A stretch of DNA of 64,000 bases from Kitasatospora paranensis (lineage in GTDB: Bacteria > Actinomycetota > Actinomycetes > Streptomycetales > Streptomycetaceae). Under the pieces are notes generated by a model that made no database searches, was not told the DNA's origin, and saw only the letters and a program-made list of their open reading frames with translations. The position numbers were made by a program, and so were the translations under genes. This document shows, one piece after another, positions 36,779-45,260 of this stretch. The first letter of the stretch is position 1. Each line of letters begins with the position of its first letter. The stretch covers positions 5,270,001 to 5,334,000 of the forward strand of contig NZ_BAABKV010000001.1 in the NCBI RefSeq assembly GCF_039544005.1, in the 5' to 3' direction.

Positions 36779-37030
36779 TCAGGCGGTGCGGGCGCGGTTG
36801 CGGGCGGCGCGGCGCTTCATCGCACGGCGCTCGTCCTCGCTCATGCCGCCCCAGACGCCGGCGTCCTGGCCGGTCTCCAGCGCCCACTGGAGGCACTGCT
36901 CCATGACGGGACAGCGGCGGCACACGGCCTTGGCTTCCTCGATCTGCAGCAGAGCAGGACCGGTGTTCCCGATCGGGAAGAACAGCTCCGGGTCCTCTTC
37001 GCGGCAGACAGCGCGGTGGCGCCAGTCCAT
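36779..37030 (-). CDS. wblE: WhiB-family iron-sulfur regulator WblE
   Basis: An 83-residue Wbl protein. The four cluster-binding Cys are at 9, 37, 40 and 46 (CRRC pair), followed by the GVWGG turn and the basic C-terminus RRAMKRRAARNRART. WblE, homologous to WhiB1, binds an oxygen- and NO-sensitive [4Fe-4S] cluster and acts with the principal sigma factor. Start ATG 37030 gives the usual length; the neighbourhood next to the PdtaS-type kinase supports wblE over other wbl genes. Confidence 0.92.
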   Translation of the reverse strand: MDWRHRAVCREEDPELFFPIGNTGPALLQIEEAKAVCRRCPVMEQCLQWALETGQDAGVWGGMSEDERRAMKRRAARNRARTA

Positions 37031-37327
37031 GGTCGTCCAACTCCTCCGGTCGGCGGGCGGTGGCCCTGCCGACGCAATCGACGGCTTGTGAATGTGAACG
37101 CTTTCACGAATCCCGCAACAGCAAAAGGGACCAAAGGCCCATCGGGCCCGGGTGGTCTGTGCTGGGGTGGGGTTCGGGCGATTCGAGGGAGTGCCGCTTG
37201 TCCCGCTGCGGCGTCTCCCGATCGCCATGTAGAGGTTCGCAAACCTCGGGCCCGGATACAACCCCTTCGGCGAGGAATTTTTGATTCTTCGGTGTCGCCT
37301 AGCTCACAGCCCGTACTTCTATGGGGT
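37031..37327 (-). other. Long upstream region of wblE
   Basis: About 300 bases without a credible gene separate wblE from the terminator of the lipid-kinase gene. Parts are less GC-rich (for example GAATTTTTGATTC near 37274-37286), as expected for promoter DNA. Long leaders are common before wblE-type genes. I could not assign a specific operator. Confidence 0.4.
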
Positions 37328-37370
37328 GAAGGGGGCTCGCGCGTTCGAGAAGAAGGGAAGAGCCCCCTTC
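37328..37370 (-). terminator. Terminator of the diacylglycerol-kinase-like gene
   Basis: GAAGGGGGCT (37328-37337) and AGCCCCCTTC (37361-37370) are perfect 10-base arms with a 23-base loop, directly after the stop of the gene ending at 37374. Confidence 0.65.
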
Positions 37371-37373
37371 CAG

Positions 37374-38345
37374 TCACACAATCACACGCAGTGCCCGCCG
37401 AACGCCTGTGAAACTGACGCGACTCCTGTCTCCAAGGTGGTCCCCGTCGACCTGGAACGGGGCCGGTTCCTGTGAAACCAAGGTGAAGTGTCGGACGTCG
37501 TGATAGGAGACGACGTGCTTCCCGGTGGGCCCGGGGGCTTCCGCCTGCCCGTCCGCAGGCGTGTGCGACCGCAGAATCTGACGGACCGTTCGAGCGGTGC
37601 CGAACGCCGTCATCCGGGTGATGCCGAAGATGTCGAGGTGCGTCTCGAAGGACGCCCGGGGCGACGGCAGCACCGGGCGGCTGCCCAGGTACGTCCATGG
37701 GGAAGTGTTGGAAACTATCGACAGAACCAGCCCCGGCACCGGCTCCAGGCCGTTGATCTCCAGGGTGATCGGGCCTCTCCGGCGGTGTTCACGCTCGGTG
37801 ACGTAGTGCCGGAGCGCCTGGTTGACGTAGAGCGCGTGCGTGGACTTCCGCCCCGACCTGCGCTGCTCCTCGACCCGGCCGACCACGCCGGCGTCGAACC
37901 CCAGCCCCGCGGTGAAGGTGAACCAGCGGTCCGGCTCCCCCTCGGTGAAGGCCTTGCCGAGTCCGATCGCGCGCTCCCGGCGCTGCTCCAGCGCGTCGAG
38001 CAGCGCGCCGGTGGCCTCCACCGGATCGTTCGGCAGGCCGAGCGCCCGCGCGAACACGTTGGTCGAACCGCCCGGCACCACCGCCAGCCGCGGCACCCGC
38101 TCCGAGGGACCGTGCGCCAGGAGGCCGTTCACCACCTCGTTCACCGTGCCGTCGCCGCCCAGCGCCACCACCAGGTCCACCCAGCCGTCCTCGGCCGCCC
38201 GGCGGGCCAGGTCGCCCGCGTGGCCGCGGTACTGCGTCTCGGCGACCTCCAGCTTGAGGTCGCTGCGCAGGGCGTGGATCAGCACGTCGCGGGTGCGTCC
38301 ACTGGTGGTGGTCGCCTTCGGGTTCACGACCAGGAGAGCGCGCAT
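37374..38345 (-). CDS. Diacylglycerol/sphingosine kinase family lipid kinase
   Basis: A 323-residue DAGK-catalytic-domain protein: VVNPKATTTSG at the N-terminus, the nucleotide-binding GGDGTVNEVVNGL, and VPGGSTNVFARALGLP. The C-terminal beta domain includes QVDGDHLGDRS. It phosphorylates a membrane lipid such as diacylglycerol or an isoprenoid alcohol, using ATP. It begins MRALLVVNPKATT at 38345, close to the divergent small membrane gene. Confidence 0.9.
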   Translation of the reverse strand: MRALLVVNPKATTTSGRTRDVLIHALRSDLKLEVAETQYRGHAGDLARRAAEDGWVDLVVALGGDGTVNEVVNGLLAHGPSERVPRLAVVPGGSTNVFARALGLPNDPVEATGALLDALEQRRERAIGLGKAFTEGEPDRWFTFTAGLGFDAGVVGRVEEQRRSGRKSTHALYVNQALRHYVTEREHRRRGPITLEINGLEPVPGLVLSIVSNTSPWTYLGSRPVLPSPRASFETHLDIFGITRMTAFGTARTVRQILRSHTPADGQAEAPGPTGKHVVSYHDVRHFTLVSQEPAPFQVDGDHLGDRSRVSFTGVRRALRVIV

Positions 38346-38396
38346 GAGGTTCAGCCTACGGGTGGGTAGCGCGGAGGCGACGGTTACCCTGCTGGG

Positions 38397-38852
38397 GTGA
38401 CCGCTGAAACCGCCCACCCCTCGCCCGCCCCGGCCGCCGGCGCGAACGCCCACGACGGGCCCCGTCCCGGCCGTCCGACCGCCCTGCTGGTCGGTGCCGC
38501 GATCACCCTCCTGGAGGGCGCCGCACTGGCCGTCTGGGGCCTGTACGACGTCGTTGCGGGCGTGGCCGGCAACCACATCTGGTTCGGCCGCAGCGAAGCC
38601 GGTGCGGTGGTGCTGCTCCTGATGGGTGTCCTGCCGCTGCTGGCGGGCCGCGCCCTGCTCCGGGGCAGCCGCTGGGGCCGCAGCCCGGCACTGCTCACCC
38701 ACTCGATCTGCCTGCCGGTCGCCTACTACATGTGGCAGGTCGGCGGAGCCATGACCGGCGCCGCCGTCGCGGTCGCCGCGCTCGGCCTGGCCGGCATCGT
38801 GGCCCTGCTGAACCCCACCGTCACCCGGACCCTCTACGGCGAGAGCGCCTAG
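38397..38852 (+). CDS. Small integral membrane protein, four helices
   Basis: A 151-residue protein with a Pro/Ala-rich cytoplasmic tail and four membrane helices (ALLVGAAITLLEGAALAVWG, AVVLLLMGVLPLLAGRALL, LTHSICLPVAYYMWQV, AAVAVAALGLAGIVALL). It starts at GTG 38397, divergent from the lipid kinase with a 51-base gap. I recognise no enzymatic motif. It seems to be a conserved backbone gene of Streptomyces next to sigH. Confidence 0.8.
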   Translation: MTAETAHPSPAPAAGANAHDGPRPGRPTALLVGAAITLLEGAALAVWGLYDVVAGVAGNHIWFGRSEAGAVVLLLMGVLPLLAGRALLRGSRWGRSPALLTHSICLPVAYYMWQVGGAMTGAAVAVAALGLAGIVALLNPTVTRTLYGESA

Positions 38853-38865
38853 GCGCCACCAGCAC

Positions 38866-38899
38866 GAAGGGGCGCGGGGCCGAGGCCCCGCGCCCCTTC
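38866..38899. terminator. Bidirectional terminator between the small membrane gene and sigH
   Basis: GAAGGGGCGCGGGGCC and GGCCCCGCGCCCCTTC are perfect 16-base arms around a two-base loop. They sit between convergent genes. Confidence 0.88.
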
Positions 38900-38924
38900 T
38901 GCGCGTCTGCGCGGGTGCGACCGG

Positions 38925-39986
38925 TCACTCCTCCACGAGGAGCTTCTCCCGCAGCTGCGCCAGTGTCCGGGCGAGCAGCCGGGAGACGTGCATCTGCGAG
39001 ATCCCGACCTCCGCCGCGATCTGCGACTGGGTCATGTTCCGGAAGAACCGCAGCACGAGGATCTTCTGCTCGCGCGGCGGCAGTTGGGCGAGCAGCGGCT
39101 TGAGCGACTCGCGGTACTCGACGCCCTCCAGCGCCTCGTCCGTGGCGCCCAGGGTGTCCGCGACGGCCGGCGACTCGTCGTCGCTGTCCGGCACGTCCAG
39201 CGAGAGCGTGGAGTACGCGTTGGCGGACTCCAGGCCCTCCAGCACGTCCTCCTCGGAGATCCCGAGGTGTTCGGCCAGCTCGTGCACCGTGGGCGAGCGG
39301 CCGTGCCGCTGGGAGAGCTCGCTGGTCGCCGTGGTCAGCGACAGCCGCAGCTCCTGGAGCCGGCGCGGCACCCGGACGGCCCAGCCCTTGTCCCGGAAGT
39401 GCCGCTTGATCTCGCCCACGATGGTCGGCGTCGCGTAGGTGGAGAACTCCACCCCGCGCTCGTGGTCGAAGCGGTCCACGGACTTGATCAGGCCGATGGT
39501 GGCGACCTGGGTGAGGTCGTCCAGCGGCTCGCCGCGGTTGCGGAAGCGCCGGGCCAGGTGCTCCACCAGCGGGATGTGCATCCGCACCAGCTGGTTGCGG
39601 ATCTCCACCCGCTCCGTCGAGCCCTCGGGCAGCTGGGACAGCCGGACGAACAGCGCCCGGGCGGCCTCGCGGTCCGGAGCCGCCGAGCGGTGGCCCTGCG
39701 CGGGCACCGCGCCGCGGACGGCCGCCGGGGCGGCCGCCGGCGGCACCGCCTCCGTGGCCGCGTCCGCCGTGACGGCGGGCTGCTCCGGTGTCGGATCGGT
39801 CGGCTGGGTCATCCGGTGGGCGTCCTTCGGGTACGCGTGGTCGGTCGGTGCGGCGTCGGCGATGCGGGCAGCGCTCGCCTGGGGCGGTACGGCCACGTCC
39901 TCGGTGGCCGCCGGCAGGCCGGTGGCACCTGTGCGGTCCAGATCACTCACGGCGATCACCCGTTCCGTTCCGGGAGCACTTGTCAC
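38925..39986 (-). CDS. sigH: Stress-response sigma factor SigH (SigB/SigF subfamily)
   Basis: A group 3 sigma factor with region 2 (LVRMHIPLVEHLARRFRNRG; FSTYATPTIVGEIKRHFRDK), region 3 (RSPTVHELAEHLGISEEDV) and region 4 (MTQSQIAAEVGISQMHVSRL). A variable N-terminal extension of about 100 residues precedes them. GTG 39986 gives 353 residues; internal starts at GTG 39950 and ATG 39812 are possible, and multiple SigH isoforms are known in S. coelicolor. It is co-directional with the upstream anti-sigma gene (98-base gap) and governs osmotic stress and septation genes there. Confidence 0.92.
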   Translation of the reverse strand: MTSAPGTERVIAVSDLDRTGATGLPAATEDVAVPPQASAARIADAAPTDHAYPKDAHRMTQPTDPTPEQPAVTADAATEAVPPAAAPAAVRGAVPAQGHRSAAPDREAARALFVRLSQLPEGSTERVEIRNQLVRMHIPLVEHLARRFRNRGEPLDDLTQVATIGLIKSVDRFDHERGVEFSTYATPTIVGEIKRHFRDKGWAVRVPRRLQELRLSLTTATSELSQRHGRSPTVHELAEHLGISEEDVLEGLESANAYSTLSLDVPDSDDESPAVADTLGATDEALEGVEYRESLKPLLAQLPPREQKILVLRFFRNMTQSQIAAEVGISQMHVSRLLARTLAQLREKLLVEE

Positions 39987-40084
39987 TGGTGGTACCGCTG
40001 AGGGCTGCGGTACGGGGGAGCCGTACGCGCGGCGCCCCGCCGTGGCGGAGCGGCACCGGCACGTACGGCCCTCGGTACACGGTG

Positions 40085-40498
40085 CTACGGCTGGGCAGGG
40101 GACCCGCCGCGCTTCTTGTGCAGGCTGATGACGACCGTGTTGTCCTCGCCGACCGAGGAGTCGACCTCGCCGGCCAGCGCGGAGAGCACCGTCCAGGCGA
40201 AGGTGTCCCGCTCGGGGGCGCGGCCGTCGGTCGTCGGGGCCGACACGGTGATCCTGAGCGAGTCGCCGACCAACCGGAACTCGCAGCTGAGCACGGAGCC
40301 GGGCACCGCCTGCTGGAGCAGGATGGCGCAGGCCTCGTCCACCGCGATCCGGAGGTCCTCGATCTCGTCGAGGGTGAAGTCCAGACGGGCCGCCAGGCCC
40401 GCCGTCGCTGTTCGCAGCACCGAGAGGTAGGCGCCCGCCGCGGGCAGCCGGACCTCGACGAAGTCCTTCACGTCGGGTTCACCGTCGATCTGGGACAC
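40085..40498 (-). CDS. Anti-sigma factor of SigH (RsbW-like ATP-binding kinase, PrsH/UshX type)
   Basis: A 137-residue HATPase_c-fold protein of the RsbW/SpoIIAB class: IAVDEACAILLQQAVPG carries the N-box Asp-Glu-Ala-Cys motif and VSSLHKK-like residues lie near the end. It should bind and inhibit SigH. The GTG at 40498 has an excellent AGGAGGTGAG ribosome site and yields MSQIDGEPDVKDFVEV, matching the Streptomyces family start; upstream starts lack this. It is first in the operon with sigH and follows a SigB-type promoter. Confidence 0.9.
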   Translation of the reverse strand: MSQIDGEPDVKDFVEVRLPAAGAYLSVLRTATAGLAARLDFTLDEIEDLRIAVDEACAILLQQAVPGSVLSCEFRLVGDSLRITVSAPTTDGRAPERDTFAWTVLSALAGEVDSSVGEDNTVVISLHKKRGGSPAQP

Positions 40499-40615
40499 CC
40501 TCACCTCCTGGGTGACGCGCGCTGCTTGCGGCCGGACGGCCGCGGCACTTCCACGTGCTTGACTCAACTGGTTCGCCCCAACTCGTCCGAGGGGTGGTGC
40601 GGTACGTACCGGTAC

Positions 40616-40639
40616 ATACCCACCTGGGGCATTCCGAAC
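40616..40639 (-). promoter_or_regulatory. SigB/SigH-type promoter of the anti-sigma-sigH operon
   Basis: On the minus strand GTTC (40636-40639), a 14-base spacer and GGGTAT (40616-40621) fit exactly the SigB-subfamily consensus GNNT-N14-16-GGGTAY. It lies about 118 bases before the anti-sigma start, so the operon is probably autoactivated by SigH or a sister sigma. Confidence 0.75.
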
Positions 40640-40728
40640 GCCGCGCATCCGCCCGTGACGTTACCGCGATCGACCGGCCGATGTCGCCGTCTCCCGCCAC
40701 GATCACGGGAACGGGCGAAAACGGACCG

Positions 40729-41211
40729 CTAACGACCGTCGCCGCCGAGCTCGGCGAGCGCCCCGTCGGTCAGCCGGAACACCGTCCACTCGTCCATCGG
40801 GACGGCGCCGAGCGACTTGTAGAAGCCGATCGACGGCTCGTTCCAGTCGAGCACCGACCACTCCAGCCGGGAGTAGCCGCGCTCGACGCAGATCCGGGCC
40901 AGCTCGGTCAGCAGCGCCCTGCCGTGGCCGCCGCCGCGGCTGGACGGGCGGACGTAGAGGTCCTCCAGATAGATGCCGTGCACGCCGCGCCAGGTCGAGA
41001 AGTTGCGGAACCACAGGGCGAAGCCGACCGGCTCACCGGTGGTGTCGTCCTCCGCGATCAGGCCGAACACGGCCGGGTGCTCCCCGAACAGCGCGTCGTG
41101 CAGCTGCTGCTCGGTGGCCTTCGCCTCGGGCAGGGCCCGCTCGTACTCCGCGAGCTCGCGGATCATGGCGTGGATGACGGGGACGTCGGTCGCGGTGGCG
41201 GTGCGGATCAT
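40729..41211 (-). CDS. GNAT family N-acetyltransferase (diamine-acetyltransferase-like)
   Basis: A 160-residue GNAT enzyme resembling spermidine/spermine acetyltransferases: MIRELAEYERALPEAKATE, FALWFRNFSTWRGVHGIYLE, the acetyl-CoA loop SRGGGHGRALLTELAR and WNEPSIGFYKSLGA. It probably acetylates a polyamine, thialysine or similar amine. Start MIRTATATDV at 41211 has no competing upstream start. Confidence 0.9.
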   Translation of the reverse strand: MIRTATATDVPVIHAMIRELAEYERALPEAKATEQQLHDALFGEHPAVFGLIAEDDTTGEPVGFALWFRNFSTWRGVHGIYLEDLYVRPSSRGGGHGRALLTELARICVERGYSRLEWSVLDWNEPSIGFYKSLGAVPMDEWTVFRLTDGALAELGGDGR

Positions 41212-41286
41212 ACGGCGAGGGTACTCGGACGCACCGACCGGGCGGAAAGGGATATATCGGGGTGCGATCGGCCGGTGCCCCGCGGG

Positions 41287-41658
41287 TCACTCCTCGTCCC
41301 AGGCCTGGATCGAGGTCTGGTCGATGATCCGGCCGTCGCGCAGGTCGGCCATCGAGGTGGCCAGCACCCGGGTGCCGTCCGGGTAGCGGCAGGACTCCAT
41401 GAAGGCGACCCGGTCGCCGTCCACCACCACCTGTTCCAGGGTGTGGGTCATGTCGCGGCCGTAGACGTCGGTCAGCATGTCGGAGATCGCCGACCGGCCG
41501 TGCATCACCATCGGGTGGCTGGGTTGGGTCCGCCGGTCGACCATCCGGATCTCGGCCTCGTCGGCGTACAGCGCCAGCAGGGCCGACGCGTCGTGCTGCT
41601 CGATGCCCCGGCGCAGGGCGTCCGTGTCGAAGGCGGTCGATGCCGCCGCGGTGCTCAT
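41287..41658 (-). CDS. SnoaL/NTF2-like protein
   Basis: A 123-residue protein of the nuclear-transport-factor-2 fold: RRGIEQHDASALLALYADEA and DRVAFMESCRYPDGTRVLA. Such small cone-shaped domains act as ligand binders or isomerases; no catalytic signature allows a finer call. ATG 41658 has a GGAGACCGCG-type site just upstream. It is probably a monocistronic gene. Confidence 0.78.
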   Translation of the reverse strand: MSTAAASTAFDTDALRRGIEQHDASALLALYADEAEIRMVDRRTQPSHPMVMHGRSAISDMLTDVYGRDMTHTLEQVVVDGDRVAFMESCRYPDGTRVLATSMADLRDGRIIDQTSIQAWDEE

Positions 41659-41744
41659 CGCGGTCTCCTCGGTCGCTGGACGGGCCGGACCGGGCGGTTC
41701 GACCCGTGCTCCGAGCGTACGCCGGTGGCGGTCGCCGCGACACG

Positions 41745-41786
41745 CCGAAGGCCCGGCCACGGCGTGAGCCGTGGCCGGGCCTTCGG
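41745..41786. terminator. Terminator between sodN and the SnoaL-like gene
   Basis: CCGAAGGCCCGGCCACGGC (41745-41763) and its exact complement (41768-41786) form a 19-base stem with a GTGA loop just after the sodN stop. Confidence 0.88.
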
Positions 41787-41800
41787 TTACTGACCGGTGA

Positions 41801-42199
41801 TCAGGCGGCCTTCTTGGTCTCCCAGAAGATCCGGTCGATCTCGGCGATCAGGTCGAGCAGGGCCTGGCCGGTGGCCGGGTCCGTGGACGCCTTGGCGGCC
41901 GAGGCGGCCTTGCCGGCCTTGTTGAACAGCTCGTGCAGCTGCGGGTAGGCCTCGAAGTGCGGGGCCTTGAAGTAGTCCGTGTGCAGCACGGAGAGGTGGT
42001 GCTTGACCAGCTCGGCGCGCTCCTCCTTGACGACGGTGGCGCGCGCACGGAAGTGCGGGTCCTCGTTGGCCTGGTACTTCTCCTGAGTGGCCTTCACGGA
42101 CTCGGCCTCGATGCGGGCCTGAGCCGGGTCGTACACGCCGCAGGGCAGGTCGCAGTGGGCGTGCGCAGTGGCCCGCGGAGCAAACAGACGAGAGAACAT
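41801..42199 (-). CDS. sodN: Nickel superoxide dismutase SodN (proprotein)
   Basis: A 132-residue protein with a 14-residue propeptide (MFSRLFAPRATAHA) and the nickel hook HCDLPCGVYDP, which after cleavage exposes His and the two Cys at mature positions 1, 2 and 6. It dismutates superoxide as a hexamer in the cytoplasm. The processing protease gene sodX lies divergently 171 bases away. In Streptomyces it is induced by nickel; I saw no clear Nur box in the gap. Confidence 0.96.
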   Translation of the reverse strand: MFSRLFAPRATAHAHCDLPCGVYDPAQARIEAESVKATQEKYQANEDPHFRARATVVKEERAELVKHHLSVLHTDYFKAPHFEAYPQLHELFNKAGKAASAAKASTDPATGQALLDLIAEIDRIFWETKKAA

Positions 42200-42370
42200 G
42201 GGAGTCCTTCCTTAGATCGTCTTCCCGCGCCGAGATTACCCCGATGCCGGCACCGTTTCGCTGTCGGCCCGGTGGCCTAGGGCAAAAGAACGAGGCGCAA
42301 CCGGTCCATATCGGACCGGCGGGGATGGGGGAGACTACGGACGGAGCGGTGCGCGAGCAGGAGAGGGCGG

Positions 42371-42721
42371 ATGGCCGAGGAGACGGAGCGCGGACCGGTC
42401 GGCGGGCTGCTGCCGTTCGGTGTGATCGACGTGGCGGGGCCCTCGATGCGGCCCACCCTGCGCGACGGCGACCAGGTGGTCGTCCGGTACGGCGCGCGGA
42501 TCAGGCCGGGGGCGGTGGTGGTCGTCCGGCACCCGCTGCGGCAGGACCTGCTGGTGGTGAAGCGGGCCGCCGAGCGGCGCCGCGGCGGCTGGTGGCTGCT
42601 GTCGGACAACCCGCTGGTGACGACCGACAGCCGCGAGTTCGGCGTGGTGCCGGACGACCTGGTGCTGGGGCGGGTCCTGCTGCGGTACTGGCCGCGCCCG
42701 CGGGTGCTGGGCAGCCGCTGA
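42371..42721 (+). CDS. sodX: SodN maturation protease SodX (signal-peptidase-like)
   Basis: A 116-residue soluble S24/S26-type peptidase with the nucleophile Ser in VAGPSMRPTL and the general-base Lys in LLVVKRAAER, as in signal peptidase I. It removes the 14-residue SodN propeptide. ATG 42371 follows AGGAGAGGGCGG. It has no membrane helix, fitting a cytoplasmic substrate. Confidence 0.94.
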   Translation: MAEETERGPVGGLLPFGVIDVAGPSMRPTLRDGDQVVVRYGARIRPGAVVVVRHPLRQDLLVVKRAAERRRGGWWLLSDNPLVTTDSREFGVVPDDLVLGRVLLRYWPRPRVLGSR

Positions 42722-42747
42722 GCGCGCCGCGGCCGCCGGCCGGGGCT

Positions 42748-43335
42748 TCAGGCCTGGCCGATCGCGGTGCGGGCCGCCTCCTCGCGCTTGCGGGCCCGGT
42801 AGGCGGCGACGTTGGCGCGGGTGGCGCAGCGGTCGGAGCAGTACCGCCGGGACCGGTTGGTGGAGGTGTCCAGGTAGGCGTTGCGGCAGGGGGCGGCCTG
42901 GCAGATGCCCAGGCGGTCGGCGCCCAGCTCGGTGAGGTGGATGGCCAGGCCCATGCAGGCGACCGCGGTGAAGTTGGCGGTCGCGGTGGCCGCGTTGTCG
43001 GCGAGGTGCAGGTGCCAGCGCGGCCGCCCGGCCTCGTCGAGGTAGTCGTGGCCGGAGACCAGCGGGCTGACCGGGTACTCGACCATGAGGCTGTTCAGCA
43101 GGTCGACGCCACGGATCTCGTCGCCCTCGGCGGCGGCCTCGAAGACGCCGCGCAGCCGGGTGCGGACGGCCCGCAGCCGGGGCAGGTCGGCCTCCTCGGC
43201 GAGCGAGGCGCCGCGCGAGGAGGGGCCGAACAGGGCGCGCACGGCGTCGACCGTGGTCAGCGTGTCCGTCCCGCGGTCCGGTTCCTCGGTGTTCACCAGC
43301 CGGACGGCGTAGTCGGCGTACGAGGCGAGCTCCAC
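42748..43335 (-). CDS. CGNR zinc-finger putative regulator (ABATE domain)
   Basis: A 195-residue protein. The N-terminal ABATE stress-related domain runs to about residue 140 and the C-terminal zinc finger CQAAPC...RRYCSDRCATRANVAAY is the CGNR-type motif (here CATR). It is thought to bind DNA; targets are unknown. It converges on sodX with a 26-base gap. Confidence 0.88.
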   Translation of the reverse strand: MELASYADYAVRLVNTEEPDRGTDTLTTVDAVRALFGPSSRGASLAEEADLPRLRAVRTRLRGVFEAAAEGDEIRGVDLLNSLMVEYPVSPLVSGHDYLDEAGRPRWHLHLADNAATATANFTAVACMGLAIHLTELGADRLGICQAAPCRNAYLDTSTNRSRRYCSDRCATRANVAAYRARKREEAARTAIGQA

Positions 43336-43417
43336 GAGTGGTCCTTCCGGGGCCGGTAACGGGCGAGCTGCCCTAAGGGTATTACTTCCGCGGGGTGCCG
43401 CGGGCCGGGAACGCGTC

Positions 43418-43447
43418 GGCGCCCGCCACCGGACGGTGGCGGGCGCC
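43418..43447 (-). terminator. Terminator of the amino-acid ABC transporter operon
   Basis: GGCGCCCGCCACC (43418-43430) and GGTGGCGGGCGCC (43435-43447) form a perfect 13-base stem just after the ATPase gene stop. Confidence 0.85.
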
Positions 43448-43458
43448 GGGCGTGCCGG

Positions 43459-44253
43459 TCAGAGCACCTTGGACAGGAAGGACCTGGTCCGCTCGTGCTG
43501 CGGGTTGGTGAGCACCTCGCGGGGGTTGCCGGACTCGACGACCACACCGCCGTCCATGAACACCAGGGCGTCGCCCACCTCGCGGGCGAAGCCCATCTCG
43601 TGGGTCACCACGATCATCGTCATGCCCTCGTCGGCGAGGCCGCGCATGACGTCCAGCACCTCGCCGACGAGCTCCGGGTCGAGCGCCGAGGTGGGCTCGT
43701 CGAAGAGCATCAGCTTGGGCTCCATGGCCAGGGCGCGGGCGATCGCCACCCGCTGCTGCTGGCCGCCGGAGAGCTGGGAGGGGTAGTTCTTCGCCTTCTC
43801 GGCGAGCCCGACCCGCTCCAGCAGCGCCATGCCGCGGGCCTTGGCGTCGGCCCGGGACTCGCCCTTGACCTGCACCGGCGCCTCGATGACGTTCTCCAGC
43901 GCGGTCATGTGCGGGAACAGGTTGAAGTGCTGGAACACCATGCCGATGTCACGGCGCTGGCGGGCGACCTCGCTGTCCTTGAGCTCGTAGAGCCGCTCGC
44001 CCTTCTGCCGGTAGCCCACCAGGTCGCCGTCGACCCAGAGCCGGCCGGCGTTGATCTTCTCCAGGTGGTTGATGCACCGCAGGAAGGTCGACTTGCCGGA
44101 CCCGGACGGGCCGACCAGCACGAACACCTCGCCGCTGCGCACCTCCAGGTCGATGCCCTTGAGGACCTCGATCAGGCCGTACGACTTGTGCACCTGCTCG
44201 GCCCGGACCATCACGCCGCTCGTGGCCGCCGGGGTCTTGTCCAGATCCGTCAT
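43459..44253 (-). CDS. Polar amino-acid ABC transporter, ATP-binding protein
   Basis: A 264-residue ATPase with Walker A GPSGSGKST, signature LSGGQQQRVAIARAL, Walker B KLMLFDEPTSALDP and the switch His (VVTHEM). It belongs to the GlnQ/HisP branch. The ATG overlaps the permease stop (ATGA). It is last in the binding-protein/permease/ATPase operon. Confidence 0.94.
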   Translation of the reverse strand: MTDLDKTPAATSGVMVRAEQVHKSYGLIEVLKGIDLEVRSGEVFVLVGPSGSGKSTFLRCINHLEKINAGRLWVDGDLVGYRQKGERLYELKDSEVARQRRDIGMVFQHFNLFPHMTALENVIEAPVQVKGESRADAKARGMALLERVGLAEKAKNYPSQLSGGQQQRVAIARALAMEPKLMLFDEPTSALDPELVGEVLDVMRGLADEGMTMIVVTHEMGFAREVGDALVFMDGGVVVESGNPREVLTNPQHERTRSFLSKVL

Positions 44254-45227
44254 GACAGGTTCCCTCCGCCGTGGATGCCGGCGCTCGGCAGCGGGGCGGG
44301 CGGCGGGGTCGGCTTGCCGCGGAAGAGCAGCCGCAGCCGCTGCAGCGGGGTGGGCGGCAGGGTGCGGTTCGCGCCGCGGGCGTAGTGCCGCTCGATGTAG
44401 TACTGCCCGACGGTGAGGATCGAGGTCATGAAGAGGTACCACATGCTCACGGCGATCAGGACCGGGATGGTCTGGAACGTCCGGGAGAAGATGTTGTGGC
44501 CGGCCTGGTAGAGCTCCTCCAGGGCGATGACGCTCGCCAGGGACGAGGTCTTCAGCATGGAGATGGTCTCGTTGCCGGTCGGCGGGATGATCACCCGCAT
44601 GGCCTGCGGGAGGACGATCCGGCGCATGGTCTTGAACTGGCTCATGCCGAGGGCGTGCGCGGCCTCGGTCTGGCCCTCGCTCACGGACTGCAGGCCGCCG
44701 CGGACGATCTCCGCCATGTAGGCGGCCTCGTTCAGGCCGAGGCCGAGCAGGGCGGCGACGAACACGGGGATGAGCGAGTTGGTCGACCCGGACGCGAAGG
44801 ACGGCCCGAACGGGATGCCGATCGACAGGTTCGGCCAGATGGCCGCGAGGAAGTTCCAGAAGACCAGCTGCACGATGACCGGGGTGCCGCGGAAGATCCA
44901 GATGTAGATCCAGGCGACGCCGGACAGCAGCGGGTTGGGGGAGAGCCGCATCACCGCGAGGACGATGCCGCCGACCACGCCCATGACCATGGCGAGGGCG
45001 GTGAGCTCCAGGGTGACCACGACACCGTGCAGGATCTGCGAGTTGAACAGGGTGTCGCCGACGACACTCCACTCGAACGCGGGGTTGGTCACGAGGGCGT
45101 GGATCAGCATCGCCGCGAGGACCGCGACGACGATGGCTCCGGCCCAGCGTCCGGGGTGGCGGACCGGGACGGCCTTGATGGTCTCAGGCCGTCCCGGTGT
45201 CACCTGCCCCTGATCGTTAGGGTTCAC
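44250..45227 (-). CDS. Polar amino-acid ABC transporter, permease
   Basis: A 325-residue HisM/GlnP-type permease with five or six helices; IFRGTPVIVQLVFWNFL is the family signature and EAAHALGMSQFKTMRRIVLP the EAA loop. The start is GTG 45227, 33 bases after the binding-protein stop. An unusual Pro-rich C-terminal tail follows the last helix. Confidence 0.93.
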   Translation of the reverse strand: MNPNDQGQVTPGRPETIKAVPVRHPGRWAGAIVVAVLAAMLIHALVTNPAFEWSVVGDTLFNSQILHGVVVTLELTALAMVMGVVGGIVLAVMRLSPNPLLSGVAWIYIWIFRGTPVIVQLVFWNFLAAIWPNLSIGIPFGPSFASGSTNSLIPVFVAALLGLGLNEAAYMAEIVRGGLQSVSEGQTEAAHALGMSQFKTMRRIVLPQAMRVIIPPTGNETISMLKTSSLASVIALEELYQAGHNIFSRTFQTIPVLIAVSMWYLFMTSILTVGQYYIERHYARGANRTLPPTPLQRLRLLFRGKPTPPPAPLPSAGIHGGGNLS

Positions 45228-45260
45228 GTTCAGTAGCCTCAGGGGGTCGGTGGGCGGACG

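Noticed and set aside
41250..41262. GATATATC near 41251, resembling the PadR operator core
   Set aside because: A single isolated copy without a matching partner; similar short AT palindromes occur elsewhere, for example near 31762.
42200..42370. Nur (nickel regulator) box between sodN and sodX
   Set aside because: I searched for TTGCAA-type repeats and found none.
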